Shown in pieces: positions 16,365 through 25,033 of a stretch of DNA of 64,000 bases (within the stretch, counting starts at the first letter, position 1; every line of letters starts with the position of its first letter). The notes below the pieces were generated by a model. The model had not been told where the DNA came from, searched no databases, and was given only the letters and a program-made list of their open reading frames with translations. The position numbers and the translations under genes were made by a program. Where the stretch lies: NCBI GenBank assembly GCA_002410325.1, contig DHRK01000061.1:12137-76136 (forward strand), given 5' to 3'. This DNA comes from Syntrophomonas sp. UBA5314 (lineage in GTDB: Bacteria > Bacillota > Syntrophomonadia > Syntrophomonadales > Syntrophomonadaceae).

Positions 16365-16823
16365 TTAATCATCGCTATCATTCTTGTCGTTGACTCTCTT
16401 TATTATGGCTGCAATCAGCGAAATGAGCAAACCAGCAGCCGATACAATAAAGAGAATTAACGCGGAATTATCTTTTGTATTTTCAACAACAGATTGAGTC
16501 GATAAATTTCCAAAGAGATTAAAAGCGGTTATCACAAGAACAATAGAAAAGGCTATTGCTATAATCAAGGATATTACAGTTTTTCTATTTTGAGCTTTGG
16601 GAGGCAGATATGCGTTAGCCACTATCAATCTAATAAGGTATATACTCATGCAAACCATAATGATTATCATAATGTTTGCAGGATATGTAAGCCAGCGAAT
16701 TCCCACCCCATAAAGACCGGAATCAAGTAAAAGAGCATAAAACATCAGCATGAACATTTGATTGCCAATGCTATTACGGTTTTCTTTTTGCATTTCGTCC
16801 AGACCATTTTTATTTATTTCCAT
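16365..16823 (-). CDS. DUF6773-like membrane protein paired with an XRE regulator
   Basis: A 152-residue protein starting MEINKNGLDEMQKENRNSIG, with membrane segments near 25-43, 50-72, 83-103 and 120-140. It has the pattern DEMQ..NRNSIGNQ.F.L and YLIR..VANAY that I associate with the DUF6773 type of small membrane proteins found next to XRE regulators. The start at 16823 (GGGAGG, 9 bases upstream) overlaps the end of the regulator gene by 14 bases, which points to coupled translation. Function unknown; such pairs are often sensed membrane modules. Confidence 0.6.
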   Translation of the reverse strand: MEINKNGLDEMQKENRNSIGNQMFMLMFYALLLDSGLYGVGIRWLTYPANIMIIIMVCMSIYLIRLIVANAYLPPKAQNRKTVISLIIAIAFSIVLVITAFNLFGNLSTQSVVENTKDNSALILFIVSAAGLLISLIAAIIKRVNDKNDSDD

Positions 16824-17025
16824 GCTCATCATCCTCCCAAAAAAGTTGGTCAAGGGTTTTGCCAAGAACCTTGCAAATTGCAATACACAGATTTATCGAA
16901 GGGTTATAGTCGCCTTTTTCGATAGCGTTTATTGTTTGGCGAGCGACTCCGACAGCATCCGCAAGGTCTTTTTGCGTCATGTCTTTCGCTGCTCGTGCAC
17001 CTTTTATTCGTAAATTTTTTCCCAT
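16810..17025 (-). CDS. Small XRE-family (Cro/CI-type) transcriptional regulator
   Basis: A 71-residue single-domain HTH protein: MTQKDLADAVGVARQTINAIEKGDYNPSINLCIAICKVLGKTLDQLFW, the classic 'YozG-like' compact regulator. AGGAGG lies 6 bases before the ATG at 17025; the longer frame to 17064 is not supported. It is co-transcribed with the membrane protein downstream from a clear sigma-A promoter. It probably represses its own promoter. Confidence 0.93.
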   Translation of the reverse strand: MGKNLRIKGARAAKDMTQKDLADAVGVARQTINAIEKGDYNPSINLCIAICKVLGKTLDQLFWEDDEHGNK

Positions 17026-17043
17026 CGTTAACCTCCTGCATGA

Positions 17044-17072
17044 ATAGTAATACAAACAAGTCATAATGTCAA
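17044..17072 (-). promoter_or_regulatory. Sigma-A promoter of the XRE / membrane protein pair
   Basis: On the minus strand, TTGACA (17072-17067) and TACTAT (17049-17044) are 17 bases apart, 19 bases upstream of the regulator start. Confidence 0.7.
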
Positions 17073-17178
17073 ATACATAATACTATAAATCATTTATATA
17101 TGACATAAACGTGTAAGTTGTTTCTAAAGGCTATCGCGGCAGCTGATTGCTTGACAATGATTGGGATATTTCAAATTA

Positions 17179-17208
17179 TTGACAGACTCATTTGGCTGAG
17201 GATATAAT
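17179..17208 (+). promoter_or_regulatory. Sigma-A promoter of the Phd-Uma2 gene
   Basis: Consensus TTGACA (17179-17184) and TATAAT (17203-17208) with an 18-base spacer, 44 bases before the start codon. Confidence 0.75.
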
Positions 17209-17221
17209 CAGATTAACTACT

Positions 17222-17238
17222 TTAGCTAAAATAGCTAA
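17222..17238. promoter_or_regulatory. Palindromic operator before the Phd-Uma2 gene
   Basis: TTAGCTA-AAA-TAGCTAA has perfect 7-base arms and lies between the -10 box and the Shine-Dalgarno. It is well placed for repression by the Phd-like N-terminus of the protein it precedes. Confidence 0.55.
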
Positions 17239-17252
17239 TTGGAGGCGGCCGC

Positions 17253-17990
17253 ATGAAAGTAAGTTCAACTGAAATTCAAAACAATTTTGGCAAGTACCTG
17301 ATGCTTTCAGCTACCGAAGATATCATCATTACCCGCAACGGTACCGAAATAGCCAGGCTGTCGGCTGTCAGGGAGCTTAAACCGGGAGACAGCCCGGCGC
17401 CGGGTGTGCTGATGGAAAGGGCGGAAGACTACCGGTATGGCGGGAGAAGGGCTTCCTACGAGGAATTTTTGGAACTGACCCGGGACAACGAGGAACGTTA
17501 TGAATACATCGACGGGGAGATTTACCTGCTGTCTTCTCCGAAGACCAGACATCAAATAGCTTTGACCGAACTTCTGGGTCTTTTTTTCAACTGGTTCCAG
17601 GGGAAAAAGGGTCGTGTGTTTGTGGCGCCCTATGACATCACCCTCCGGCGCAGTTTGGAAAATATCAATGTGGTGCAGCCTGATATCATGGTGATCTGCG
17701 ATCTGGAGGAAAAGCTGAACGAAAACGATTACTACATGGGAGTACCGGAGCTGGTGGTGGAAATCTTATCGGAAGGCACCCGCAGCAAGGATCTTATTAA
17801 AAAGCTCGGCCTCTACATGGCATGCGGGGTCCGGGAGTACTGGATTGTAAACCCGCTTAACCGGGAGGTAACGGTTTACCTGTTTGAGGACTGGGACATC
17901 AAAAACAGCGCCACCTTTAGAAAATCGGAAAGCGCCCAATCCTATATCTTCGAAGGACTTACCGTTGAACTGGACCGGATCTTCAGGTAG
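17253..17990 (+). CDS. Phd-like antitoxin domain fused to Uma2-family nuclease domain
   Basis: A 245-residue protein with two parts. Residues ~1-50 look like a Phd/YefM antitoxin N-terminus (MKVSSTEIQNNFGKYL, then IIITRNGTEIARL). Residues ~65-240 are a Uma2 (DUF820) PD-(D/E)XK-type domain: ERYEYIDGEIYLLSSP, then VVQPDIMVICD, PELVVEILS and REYWIVNP. The restriction-like core residues (E in YEYIDGE, D in QPDIMV, E-V-L in VVEILS) are present. Role unknown; Uma2 proteins are abundant in cyanobacteria and some Clostridia. The gene ends 8 bases inside the convergent exporter gene. Confidence 0.85.
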   Translation: MKVSSTEIQNNFGKYLMLSATEDIIITRNGTEIARLSAVRELKPGDSPAPGVLMERAEDYRYGGRRASYEEFLELTRDNEERYEYIDGEIYLLSSPKTRHQIALTELLGLFFNWFQGKKGRVFVAPYDITLRRSLENINVVQPDIMVICDLEEKLNENDYYMGVPELVVEILSEGTRSKDLIKKLGLYMACGVREYWIVNPLNREVTVYLFEDWDIKNSATFRKSESAQSYIFEGLTVELDRIFR

Positions 17991-19557
17991 TCACCGCGCT
18001 ATCGTCTGACGGGGCGGGAGGGGAATCGGCTTCTTCCGCCTTATTCTCCCTGATAAAGAGAACCATGAATATGGCTATACCTATCCCCAGGACGGTGACC
18101 AGCAGGGAATAATCGATGGCATCGATATAAGCCTGCTTTTGAAGCATTGAACTGATAATTGAAATCCCCCAGTTATTGGCTTCTCCTGAAGAATAAACAT
18201 AAGGCGCCAGTCCGGCCTGGTATTGTTTGAGCAGATCAAACGCCACCGGGTTAAAGGGCGTTATCTGTTCCGCCATCCGGCTGTAATTCAAGGTCAGCCT
18301 TCCCTGAAGCAGGGTGGTCAAAAGGGTCACTCCCAGGGAACCTGAAATCTGTTTGATGATATTGTTGAGGGTGGAGGCTTTGCTGGCCAGGGCAGTGGGG
18401 ATGGCGTTCATGCCGATGGTGGTTATCGGCATGAATACGATTCCCATGGCGATGCCGCGTATAGTAAGAACTGCAATTATCTCCGTTTTACTGGTGTCCA
18501 GATTGATAAAGGCCAGGACGTAGGATGATGCCAACAGGGCAAACAAGCCGGGAATGACCACCGGTTTGGCTCCTAATTTATCAAAAAGTTTGCCGCTGAT
18601 AGGCATGCTGAGGCCCATGGCGATTGCGGAAGGCAGCATAATGATGCCGGTCTCCATGGCGGAGTAGCCTCGCAGATTCTGCAGATATACAGGCACCAGG
18701 TATACTCCGCCGATCAGGGAAAAAGCCAGGATGGACTGAATGAGCTGGCTGATGCTGAAGTCAAAGTTTTTTAAAACCCGCAGATCGAGCAGGGGCTCAG
18801 GGTGGTACAGCTCATTGATGATAAACATGATCAGGGAGAAGCACCCCAGGGCAAGCAGCAGGGGATATTTAATATTCGACCAGTCGATGGAAGAACTTTT
18901 TCCCAGCACGTATAGAATGCTGACCAGGCCTGCCGCCGAAGTGAAAAAGCCGATGTAATCGAAGCGGGGGAAGGGTTTCAAGGGCGTTTTCGCTAAAATT
19001 ATCTGAGCGGTGATTATTCCCAGTATTCCCAAAGGAACATTGAGGTAGAAGATAAGCCGCCAGTCCAAATACTGAATAATGTAGCCGCCCAGAGTGGGGC
19101 CGATGGCCGGGGCGGCCACGGCCGAAACGCCCCAAAAACCCAAAGCGGTGCCCCGTTCCGCCGGGGGGAAGGTTTCTATAACCATGGTCATGCCCACGGG
19201 TAGAATCATGCCTCCGCCTATCGCCTGGAGAACCCGAAAGCAGATCATGGCGCTGTCGCTCCAGGCCAGGCCGCAGAGCAGCGAGCCCAGGGTGAAGGTC
19301 GCCAGGGCAAACAGGAAGACCCGCTTGTTACCTAAAGTACCCATCAGATAAGCGGTGAGCGGTACGATAGTGCCCAGGGTCAGAGTGTAGGCGGACAGAA
19401 CCCATTGGATAGTCTCCAGGGATGAACCGAAAACGCTCATCATTTTGGCCACCGCTATATTCACTATGCTGCTGTCCAGGGCGGCCATAAAGGTGCCGAT
19501 GATCACCACGAGGAGGATCAACCACTTGTTTGACGCTGCTTGATTATTATCCTGCAT
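17983..19557 (-). CDS. DHA2-family drug:H+ exporter (EmrB/QacA type)
   Basis: A 524-residue major facilitator protein with about 14 membrane segments. It has DSSIVNIAVAKM in helix 1 (the D1-type motif of DHA2 pumps), a loop 2-3 motif GTLGNKRVFLF and motif C-like GPTLGGYIIQYLDWRLIFYLNVPLG. AGGAG precedes the ATG. It is the last gene of a four-gene unit (TetR, two adaptors, pump) and probably exports hydrophobic compounds. In a single-membrane cell the two adaptors would act at the outer face of the membrane. Confidence 0.93.
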   Translation of the reverse strand: MQDNNQAASNKWLILLVVIIGTFMAALDSSIVNIAVAKMMSVFGSSLETIQWVLSAYTLTLGTIVPLTAYLMGTLGNKRVFLFALATFTLGSLLCGLAWSDSAMICFRVLQAIGGGMILPVGMTMVIETFPPAERGTALGFWGVSAVAAPAIGPTLGGYIIQYLDWRLIFYLNVPLGILGIITAQIILAKTPLKPFPRFDYIGFFTSAAGLVSILYVLGKSSSIDWSNIKYPLLLALGCFSLIMFIINELYHPEPLLDLRVLKNFDFSISQLIQSILAFSLIGGVYLVPVYLQNLRGYSAMETGIIMLPSAIAMGLSMPISGKLFDKLGAKPVVIPGLFALLASSYVLAFINLDTSKTEIIAVLTIRGIAMGIVFMPITTIGMNAIPTALASKASTLNNIIKQISGSLGVTLLTTLLQGRLTLNYSRMAEQITPFNPVAFDLLKQYQAGLAPYVYSSGEANNWGISIISSMLQKQAYIDAIDYSLLVTVLGIGIAIFMVLFIRENKAEEADSPPAPSDDSAVTT

Positions 19558-19570
19558 GGGGCATCTCCTG

Positions 19571-20224
19571 CTACTTTACATGGATTTTGATCACGGCATT
19601 GGTGCCGGGAAGCAGATGATAATTACCCTGGTCTATTTCAATTCTCACCGGGACTTTCTGCACCACTTTGGTAAAGGCGCCGCCGGTCGAGGTGGAAAGC
19701 AGTGAAAAAGCCGAGTTGGCAGCCTGCCCGGTGTATTTTACATGCCCGCTAAATTGGGCGCCGGAGAACTGGTCAATGCTTATATCGACTGGCTGGCCGG
19801 GTTTTATCCTGCCCAGGCGGGTTTCTTCGATATTGGCGCTTATGTACAGCCGGGCCGGATCGATGATCACCGCCAGGGCCTGCCCGGCCGACTCGTATTC
19901 CCCCACATTACCCCATTTCTTTACCACCACTCCGTCAATCGGAGCTCTAATAATGGATGCGTCAACATCCTTATCCGACAGGCTCCCCGGCTCGACGCGC
20001 CCCAGAATTTGCTCTTTGACCACCGCATCGCCTTCTTCAAGGTTGAATTCGATCAATTTACCCGATACCCTGGAGCTCACTTTGACCAGATCACCCGTCA
20101 CCCGGGCGTCTTCGGTCGACACATAATAGGTGTTGTTATACCAGTAATAAACCACGATGCCCAGCAAAGCCGTGATCATGGCTGCCAATAAGGCCATCAG
20201 CAATTTTTTGCGTTTTTCATTCAT
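19571..20224 (-). CDS. HlyD/EmrA-type membrane fusion protein, short form
   Basis: A 217-residue adaptor with an N-terminal membrane anchor (~8-28, LLMALLAAMITALLGIVVYYW). It has a split biotinyl-lipoyl domain (TEDARVTGDLVKVSSRVSGKLIEFNLEEGDAVVKEQILGRV and APIDGVVVKKWGNVGEYESAGQ) and a beta-barrel region. It lacks the long coiled-coil hairpin of E. coli EmrA. Its start overlaps the end of the lipoprotein adaptor by ATGA. It pairs with the DHA2 pump 13 bases downstream. Confidence 0.88.
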   Translation of the reverse strand: MNEKRKKLLMALLAAMITALLGIVVYYWYNNTYYVSTEDARVTGDLVKVSSRVSGKLIEFNLEEGDAVVKEQILGRVEPGSLSDKDVDASIIRAPIDGVVVKKWGNVGEYESAGQALAVIIDPARLYISANIEETRLGRIKPGQPVDISIDQFSGAQFSGHVKYTGQAANSAFSLLSTSTGGAFTKVVQKVPVRIEIDQGNYHLLPGTNAVIKIHVK

Positions 20225-21099
20225 TGCCCGCCCCCCTCATCATGCAAACCGATCTTCGCGAACATGCCGGGTTTCAGCAGGGGATCAGGTTCAGTAAGCT
20301 GAACTTTGACCAGCAAGTCACCGTTTTTGCTGTCAAGGACCGGATTAAGCGACCCAACCCGCCCTTTAAAAAGCTTTTCCGGCACTTCTGAAACCTGGAT
20401 CACAAGTACCTGCCCGGGTTTAAACCGGTCGGCCAGGCGGGCGGGCAGATAGGCGTTAATAGTCAGGGAATCGGCATCCACCACCTTTAACAGCTGCGCT
20501 CCGCTTACCGCCAATTCCCCGGTATTGATGTTTTTGGCGCTGACCACGCCCGCCAGGGGGGAGATCAGGGTGCTGTTGCTCAGCTGCTCGGAGGCCAATT
20601 CCCATGACGCCTGGGCCTGGCTGAGTTTGGCCCGGGCGGTGTTCAGGGCCGAATCAGCCGTGGCCAGCTCGGCCTGCGCCTGCTCCAGTTGGGCCTGGGA
20701 AATCGCTCCGGCCTTGAACAACTCTTGATATCTATCACAGGTTTTCTGAGCGTTTTCCTGGCTGACCCGGGCTGCGTCAATGGAGGCCTCGGCCTGCTCC
20801 ACACCGGCCCGGGCCTGCGCCGCCTGGGCGGACAGATCTCCGGAATCCAGTTGAATGAGGGGCGTACCTTTTTCCACGCGCGCGCCCACCTCTACGTTTA
20901 CCGAATTTACCCGGGCGGTGATGCGGGAGCTTATCGCGGCTTCTTGCCCGGCTTCTATCCTGCCGGCCATGAAATAGACCGGCCCGCTCTGCAAATTACT
21001 GATGGCCGCGGTATTCGATTCCGCGTTTGGGGGGTAGCTGCACCCCGCTCCCAGGAAGGTCAGCGCCAGAAGCGTTACCATCAACGAAACTTTTCTCAT
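20221..21099 (-). CDS. RND/HlyD-family efflux adaptor, lipoprotein
   Basis: A 292-residue lipoprotein (lipobox LGAGC near residues 17-21). It has a lipoyl domain (ISSRITARVNSVNVEVGARVEKGTPLIQLD), an Ala/Gln-rich coiled-coil hairpin (~80-165), the second lipoyl half (LISPLAGVVSAKNINTGELAVSG) and a beta-barrel. Two different adaptors in one exporter operon is unusual. The lipid anchor would place it outside the membrane, beside the membrane-anchored EmrA-like protein. A TetR-type operator lies just upstream. Confidence 0.88.
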   Translation of the reverse strand: MRKVSLMVTLLALTFLGAGCSYPPNAESNTAAISNLQSGPVYFMAGRIEAGQEAAISSRITARVNSVNVEVGARVEKGTPLIQLDSGDLSAQAAQARAGVEQAEASIDAARVSQENAQKTCDRYQELFKAGAISQAQLEQAQAELATADSALNTARAKLSQAQASWELASEQLSNSTLISPLAGVVSAKNINTGELAVSGAQLLKVVDADSLTINAYLPARLADRFKPGQVLVIQVSEVPEKLFKGRVGSLNPVLDSKNGDLLVKVQLTEPDPLLKPGMFAKIGLHDEGGGQ

Positions 21100-21121
21100 C
21101 TCTCCATCCGCCCCCCCTTAT

Positions 21122-21138
21122 ACTAAACGGTTAGTTAA
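21122..21138. promoter_or_regulatory. TetR operator upstream of the efflux genes
   Basis: On the minus strand it reads TTAACTAACCGTTTAGT, matching the palindrome in the tetR promoter (TTAACTAACTATTTGGT) at 15 of 17 positions. It is placed ahead of the lipoprotein adaptor gene, so the regulator can control both its own gene and the pump. Confidence 0.7.
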
Positions 21139-21154
21139 ATACGCTGAAAAAATT

Positions 21155-21793
21155 TTACTCCGGTTTAATCACCTCATATTTAAAATAATCCCGATAGAAT
21201 TTCATGAAGAACTGGAGGAATTTGGCCTCAACCACTTGATAGTCTATGTTCACATGACCCGCCCACTTCTCACCGAAATTTACGAAATTGAGCATGGGAA
21301 TTAATGAAAAGAAAAAAGCCGTTGTAATGAATTCCTCATAATCACGCACTTGGCCTTTCATCTGCTTTACCCTTCTCATTCCATCCTCCATGAGCAGATC
21401 GATCATCTGAAAAAAGACATCATTGTCCCTGCTTCCTTTTAAAGCCTCGCTGGTAATAATCTGAAGCATATGTTTACGTTCTTTAACGAATTGAAAAACC
21501 GGATCAATGAAAGCATGGGTTTGAATATTGTCAAAATATTCCTCGAGACTGGTATCACCCAGGTCTTTGGTGAGCTGGTCTTTTAACTCGACCATTTCCT
21601 CAACCAGCCCCACCATAAGTTCTTCCAGGATTTTATCTTTGCTTTCAAAGTAGTAATAGAGCAGGGCTTTGTTAACGCCGGCCCGACGGGCAATTTCATC
21701 TACCCGGGAGCCGTCAAAGCCCTTTTCGGCAAACACCTGGGTGGCTGCGTCGAGTATTACCTGTTTGGAGTTTTTACTGTTTCTATCCACCAC
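21155..21793 (-). CDS. TetR-family repressor of the DHA2 efflux operon
   Basis: A 212-residue regulator with the TetR N-terminal HTH: ILDAATQVFAEKGFDGSRVDEIARRAGVNKALLYYYFESKDKIL. A C-terminal ligand domain is rich in aromatic residues (TTAFFFSLIPMLNFVNFGEKW, FYRDYFKYE). It is the first gene of the pump operon, with matching operators ahead of itself and ahead of the adaptor gene. The ligand is unknown, presumably a pump substrate. Confidence 0.93.
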   Translation of the reverse strand: MVDRNSKNSKQVILDAATQVFAEKGFDGSRVDEIARRAGVNKALLYYYFESKDKILEELMVGLVEEMVELKDQLTKDLGDTSLEEYFDNIQTHAFIDPVFQFVKERKHMLQIITSEALKGSRDNDVFFQMIDLLMEDGMRRVKQMKGQVRDYEEFITTAFFFSLIPMLNFVNFGEKWAGHVNIDYQVVEAKFLQFFMKFYRDYFKYEVIKPE

Positions 21794-21807
21794 AGTAATA
21801 TCAATCC

Positions 21808-21855
21808 TTAACTAACTATTTGGTTAAATTATATAAGGCGTGTAGTATTTGTCAA
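21808..21855 (-). promoter_or_regulatory. tetR promoter with overlapping operator
   Basis: On the minus strand, TTGACA (21855-21850) and TATAAT (21833-21828) are 16 bases apart. The palindrome TTAAC...GTTAA (21808-21827) follows the -10 box directly, where a bound repressor would block initiation. Confidence 0.75.
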
Positions 21856-21868
21856 GCCGAAATCTAAA

Positions 21869-23452
21869 TCAGGAGATAACATCTCTTCTCTGGTAGGCCA
21901 GCCCGCCCAGAAACACGAGCAGGGAGCTTGCCGAGAGCAATCCGATAACGGGGAGCGCGGTGATGGGGTGGGTGGGATAAACCTGGGCAAAAGGGGAGAG
22001 GGAAAACAGAGCTTGGGAAACCGCCCCCTGCTCATAGAAAAACTCCAATAGGATGAAAATTCCCAGCACAAGGAAACTAATTCCGGTCATTCCCCGGGGA
22101 ATCAGGCCGAATAACAATGAAGCGATGCCGGCCACCACCCATACGGCCGGGATTTTGACCATTGTTTCAGTCAGCAGGCGGGTGAATTCCCCTGAATCAC
22201 CGGTAGCAACGGCAGCTCCGACGCCCAGGGTCAATCCCATGGTGGCCATTATCGCTGCCGTGCCGGCGAAAGCGAAGAGCAGGTGACTCAGGTAGTAACG
22301 CAGCCTGGAAACCGGCAGAGCCAGGAGGGTATCTGCCCGCAGGTAAGATTCTTCGGAGCGGGCCTGTTGAAGGGCCAGGATCGGGTATATGCCGATCAGC
22401 AAGGCGATCTCGTAGATCATCAGCGACATAAAAGCCCGGTCGGTTCCGCCCAACCTTTCTACAAAACCGGCCAGGCTGGGAGCGGTGGAGCTGATGTTGG
22501 CCAGGGTTTGAGATACGCTGCCCAGCATAAAACCGATCAGCGCTAAAAAGATCAGCCAGAACCAAAAGCTACCCTTTTGCATGCGCCAGGACAGGGCCCA
22601 AGCCGACTTAAATCCGGATCGAGCTTCTGCCCGGCCGGTGCGCTCGGGGATGAAACCGGCTCCGTATTCGCGCCTGGCGGACAACTTGAGGGCCAGGAAG
22701 GCCAGCAGCCCGATCATTAAAACGGCGATGCTCAGCACTTCAAAGCGCTCCCCGGCAAAGGCGCGGATTAGAAACGGCCATTCCAGGGGTGACAGGTACA
22801 TCACTCCCCCCATGCTGCCTTTGACATTCCACCCGATGTGCGGCGCCATTAGAAGTACCAGCAAAATAGTAGACAGGACATTGGCTGTTCGTGCGCTGGT
22901 AAAGATCTGGGCCAGTACGGCGCCCGCGGCGGTAAAGAAACAGGCGCAGGCCAATATGGACGCCGCGTGGGCCAGTGAACCGGTGAAACCCAAACCTGCC
23001 GCCAGCATACCCAGCAATATCAAACCGGCCATTACTATATTGACCAATAAGGCGGCCAGCAGAGCGGCGGCCAGCGGGGCCTGCCTGCCGACCCTGACCC
23101 CGCCCAGCAGCTCCCGCCGGCCTTCTTCCTCGTCGCGGCGGGTGCGGCGAATCACCATTACGAAAGAAAATATGGCGGCCAGCAGGGAACAGAGTACTTT
23201 GGTCCGCCAGGCGGTGTAGCCGGCGACGCTGATATCCAGGACTTTTCCATGGATGCCGACCACCATGGGGTCTTGCAGAGTCGGAAGAATTCCCAGAAGC
23301 GACTCCCGGGTGGGAAACATGGCTATGGTCGTAAAGGCGGTGGCCATTACCAGCAGACCGGGGATGAAGGCCCAGCAGGCCAAAAAGACCCGGTTCTGCC
23401 GCAGATTAAGCCGTAAAAGCCTGACCGTGGCTTGATAATCGTTGGCGCGCAT
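21869..23452 (-). CDS. ABC-2-type exporter permease (tetronasin-exporter-like)
   Basis: A 527-residue membrane protein with about 12 segments in two halves of six (~1-260 and ~285-525). Each half opens with a cytoplasmic amphipathic helix and has a basic loop (VIRRTRRDEEEGRRELLGGVRVGR; ARSEESYLRADTLLALPVSRLRYYLSHLL). This duplicated layout is seen in the ABC exporter permeases of the tetronasin/daunorubicin type. GGGAGGG precedes the ATG. It lies 16 bases after the ATPase gene, both under the second TetR gene, so it is an efflux system for an unknown compound. Confidence 0.85.
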   Translation of the reverse strand: MRANDYQATVRLLRLNLRQNRVFLACWAFIPGLLVMATAFTTIAMFPTRESLLGILPTLQDPMVVGIHGKVLDISVAGYTAWRTKVLCSLLAAIFSFVMVIRRTRRDEEEGRRELLGGVRVGRQAPLAAALLAALLVNIVMAGLILLGMLAAGLGFTGSLAHAASILACACFFTAAGAVLAQIFTSARTANVLSTILLVLLMAPHIGWNVKGSMGGVMYLSPLEWPFLIRAFAGERFEVLSIAVLMIGLLAFLALKLSARREYGAGFIPERTGRAEARSGFKSAWALSWRMQKGSFWFWLIFLALIGFMLGSVSQTLANISSTAPSLAGFVERLGGTDRAFMSLMIYEIALLIGIYPILALQQARSEESYLRADTLLALPVSRLRYYLSHLLFAFAGTAAIMATMGLTLGVGAAVATGDSGEFTRLLTETMVKIPAVWVVAGIASLLFGLIPRGMTGISFLVLGIFILLEFFYEQGAVSQALFSLSPFAQVYPTHPITALPVIGLLSASSLLVFLGGLAYQRRDVIS

Positions 23453-23468
23453 CTTTTACCGCCCTCCC

Positions 23469-24350
23469 TTATTGATTGGAATAGTAGCGCATGAACAGTT
23501 CTTCCAGGGTGGGGGGAGCGCTTTGCAGCGCGGTAATACCGGAGCCTGCCAGATACTGCAGGACCGGGCCGAGCTGCGCGTTGTCCACGGTCAGATTCAG
23601 GCGCCTCCCCTCGATCTGAAGCTGGTGAACCCCGGGGATTGCTCTTAAACCTTCGATATTGCCTGAACATTCGGCGCTTATGGCGGTGCTCCTCATATAG
23701 CGGAGTTCGGACAGGGTGCCCTGTTCTACGATCCGGCCTTCTTTAATGATGCTTATCCGGTCGCACAGCTTCTCGACCTCGGCTAAAATGTGGCTGGATA
23801 GAAATACGGTCTTGCCTTCGGCTCTGGCTTTCATTACACAATGCTGAAAAGCTTCTTCCATCAGCGGGTCGAGTCCGGAGGTGGGTTCATCGAGTATCAG
23901 CAACTCCACATCGGAAACCAGGGCCGAGATCAAGATCACTTTTTGACGGTTGCCCTTGGAATAGGTGCGGCATTTCTTGGACGGGTCCAGGTTAAACAGG
24001 TCCAGCAATTCGGAGCGGCGCTGGCCGTTCAGGCTGCCGCGCAGGCGGGCCAGCAGGTCGATGACCTCTCCGCCGCTTAAGTTCGGCCACAGGGTAACAT
24101 CGCTGGGCACATAGGCCAGGCGTTTATGAAGCTCGACTGCATCCCGCCAGGGATCGCCGCCGAGCAGGGTTACCGCTCCGCTGTCCTGGCGCAAGAGTCC
24201 GAGCAGGATGCGTATGGTGGTCGATTTGCCCGCCCCGTTGGGGCCGATAAAGCCGTACACCTGGCCGCTGTCCACCTCCAGATCGATACCGTCCAGGGCG
24301 CGCGTGGGGCCGTAGCTTTTTACCAGCTTGCTTACCTTGATTACCGGCAT
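23469..24350 (-). CDS. ABC exporter ATPase (drug-resistance type)
   Basis: A 293-residue ATPase with Walker A GPNGAGKSTTIRILLG, Q-loop AYVPSDVTLWPNLSGGE, Walker B LLILDEPTSGLDP and H-loop SSHILAEVEKLCD. The signature motif is degenerate (YSKGNRQK in place of LSGGQ), as in many DrrA/CcmA-like exporters. A C-terminal regulatory domain follows (~215-293). GGGAGG precedes the ATG. It works with the downstream permease. Confidence 0.93.
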   Translation of the reverse strand: MPVIKVSKLVKSYGPTRALDGIDLEVDSGQVYGFIGPNGAGKSTTIRILLGLLRQDSGAVTLLGGDPWRDAVELHKRLAYVPSDVTLWPNLSGGEVIDLLARLRGSLNGQRRSELLDLFNLDPSKKCRTYSKGNRQKVILISALVSDVELLILDEPTSGLDPLMEEAFQHCVMKARAEGKTVFLSSHILAEVEKLCDRISIIKEGRIVEQGTLSELRYMRSTAISAECSGNIEGLRAIPGVHQLQIEGRRLNLTVDNAQLGPVLQYLAGSGITALQSAPPTLEELFMRYYSNQ

Positions 24351-24363
24351 AAAGAAACCTCCC

Positions 24364-25023
24364 TCATTTATATAAGCACCTGCGCAGCAAAGCGATATAC
24401 TGGTCTACCTCGTTTAAAATGCGCTCGTATTCGGGTTCGTAGTCTTCCAGGCTTTTATCCGGGCTGGCTTCCCGGGCGGCGTAACCCTCCATGGTAAAGA
24501 TGATAACGTCCACCGTCTTTTGGGGCTCGATGTCCTCCCGGAAGAGGGAAGTATCTATGTCGGAAAAGAGCCGGCCATAGACATCATCATTAAAAGCGGT
24601 CTTGCGGCGGCTGATTTCGAGCGCCGCTTCGTCATTCTCTTTCATGTAAACCGCGTTTACAAAAGCGAATATGGCCGGGTATTTATGGACCAGATCGATC
24701 TTAAGCAAAACGATCTGCCGCCAGCGCTCCAGTATATCGCGTTCCTTCAGGTTAATCAGGTTAAAGAACTCCGCTAAAACCATTTGCAAAGCATAATCAT
24801 GCAGAAAAAGGAAGAGCTCCTTTTTAGTGCGAAAATAATGGAACAGCAAACCCTTAGATATGCCCGACTCGCGGACAATATTGTCGGTTGAGGCGTTTTT
24901 ATACCCCCGGGCAAATTCCTTCATGGCCGCATTTAAAATACGATCCCGTTTGTCCGGGGCCAGGGACATTATTTTGTGATCATTTAAGTTTTCAATGATT
25001 GGGTTCAAACAGCAGCACTCCAT
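24364..25023 (-). CDS. TetR-family repressor of the ABC exporter operon
   Basis: A TetR protein with HTH DRILNAAMKEFARGYKNASTDNIVRESGISKGLLFHYFRTKKELFLFL and a divergent ligand domain (IDLVHKYPAIFAFVNAVYMKE). The start is uncertain: the ATG at 25023 gives 219 residues with an odd Cys-rich beginning; ATG at 24969 (MSLAPDKRDR) gives the more usual family start. Neither has a strong Shine-Dalgarno. It lies 13 bases ahead of the ATPase gene, and two operators lie upstream. Confidence 0.9.
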   Translation of the reverse strand: MECCCLNPIIENLNDHKIMSLAPDKRDRILNAAMKEFARGYKNASTDNIVRESGISKGLLFHYFRTKKELFLFLHDYALQMVLAEFFNLINLKERDILERWRQIVLLKIDLVHKYPAIFAFVNAVYMKENDEAALEISRRKTAFNDDVYGRLFSDIDTSLFREDIEPQKTVDVIIFTMEGYAAREASPDKSLEDYEPEYERILNEVDQYIALLRRCLYK

Positions 25024-25033
25024 CCGTTAAGTC

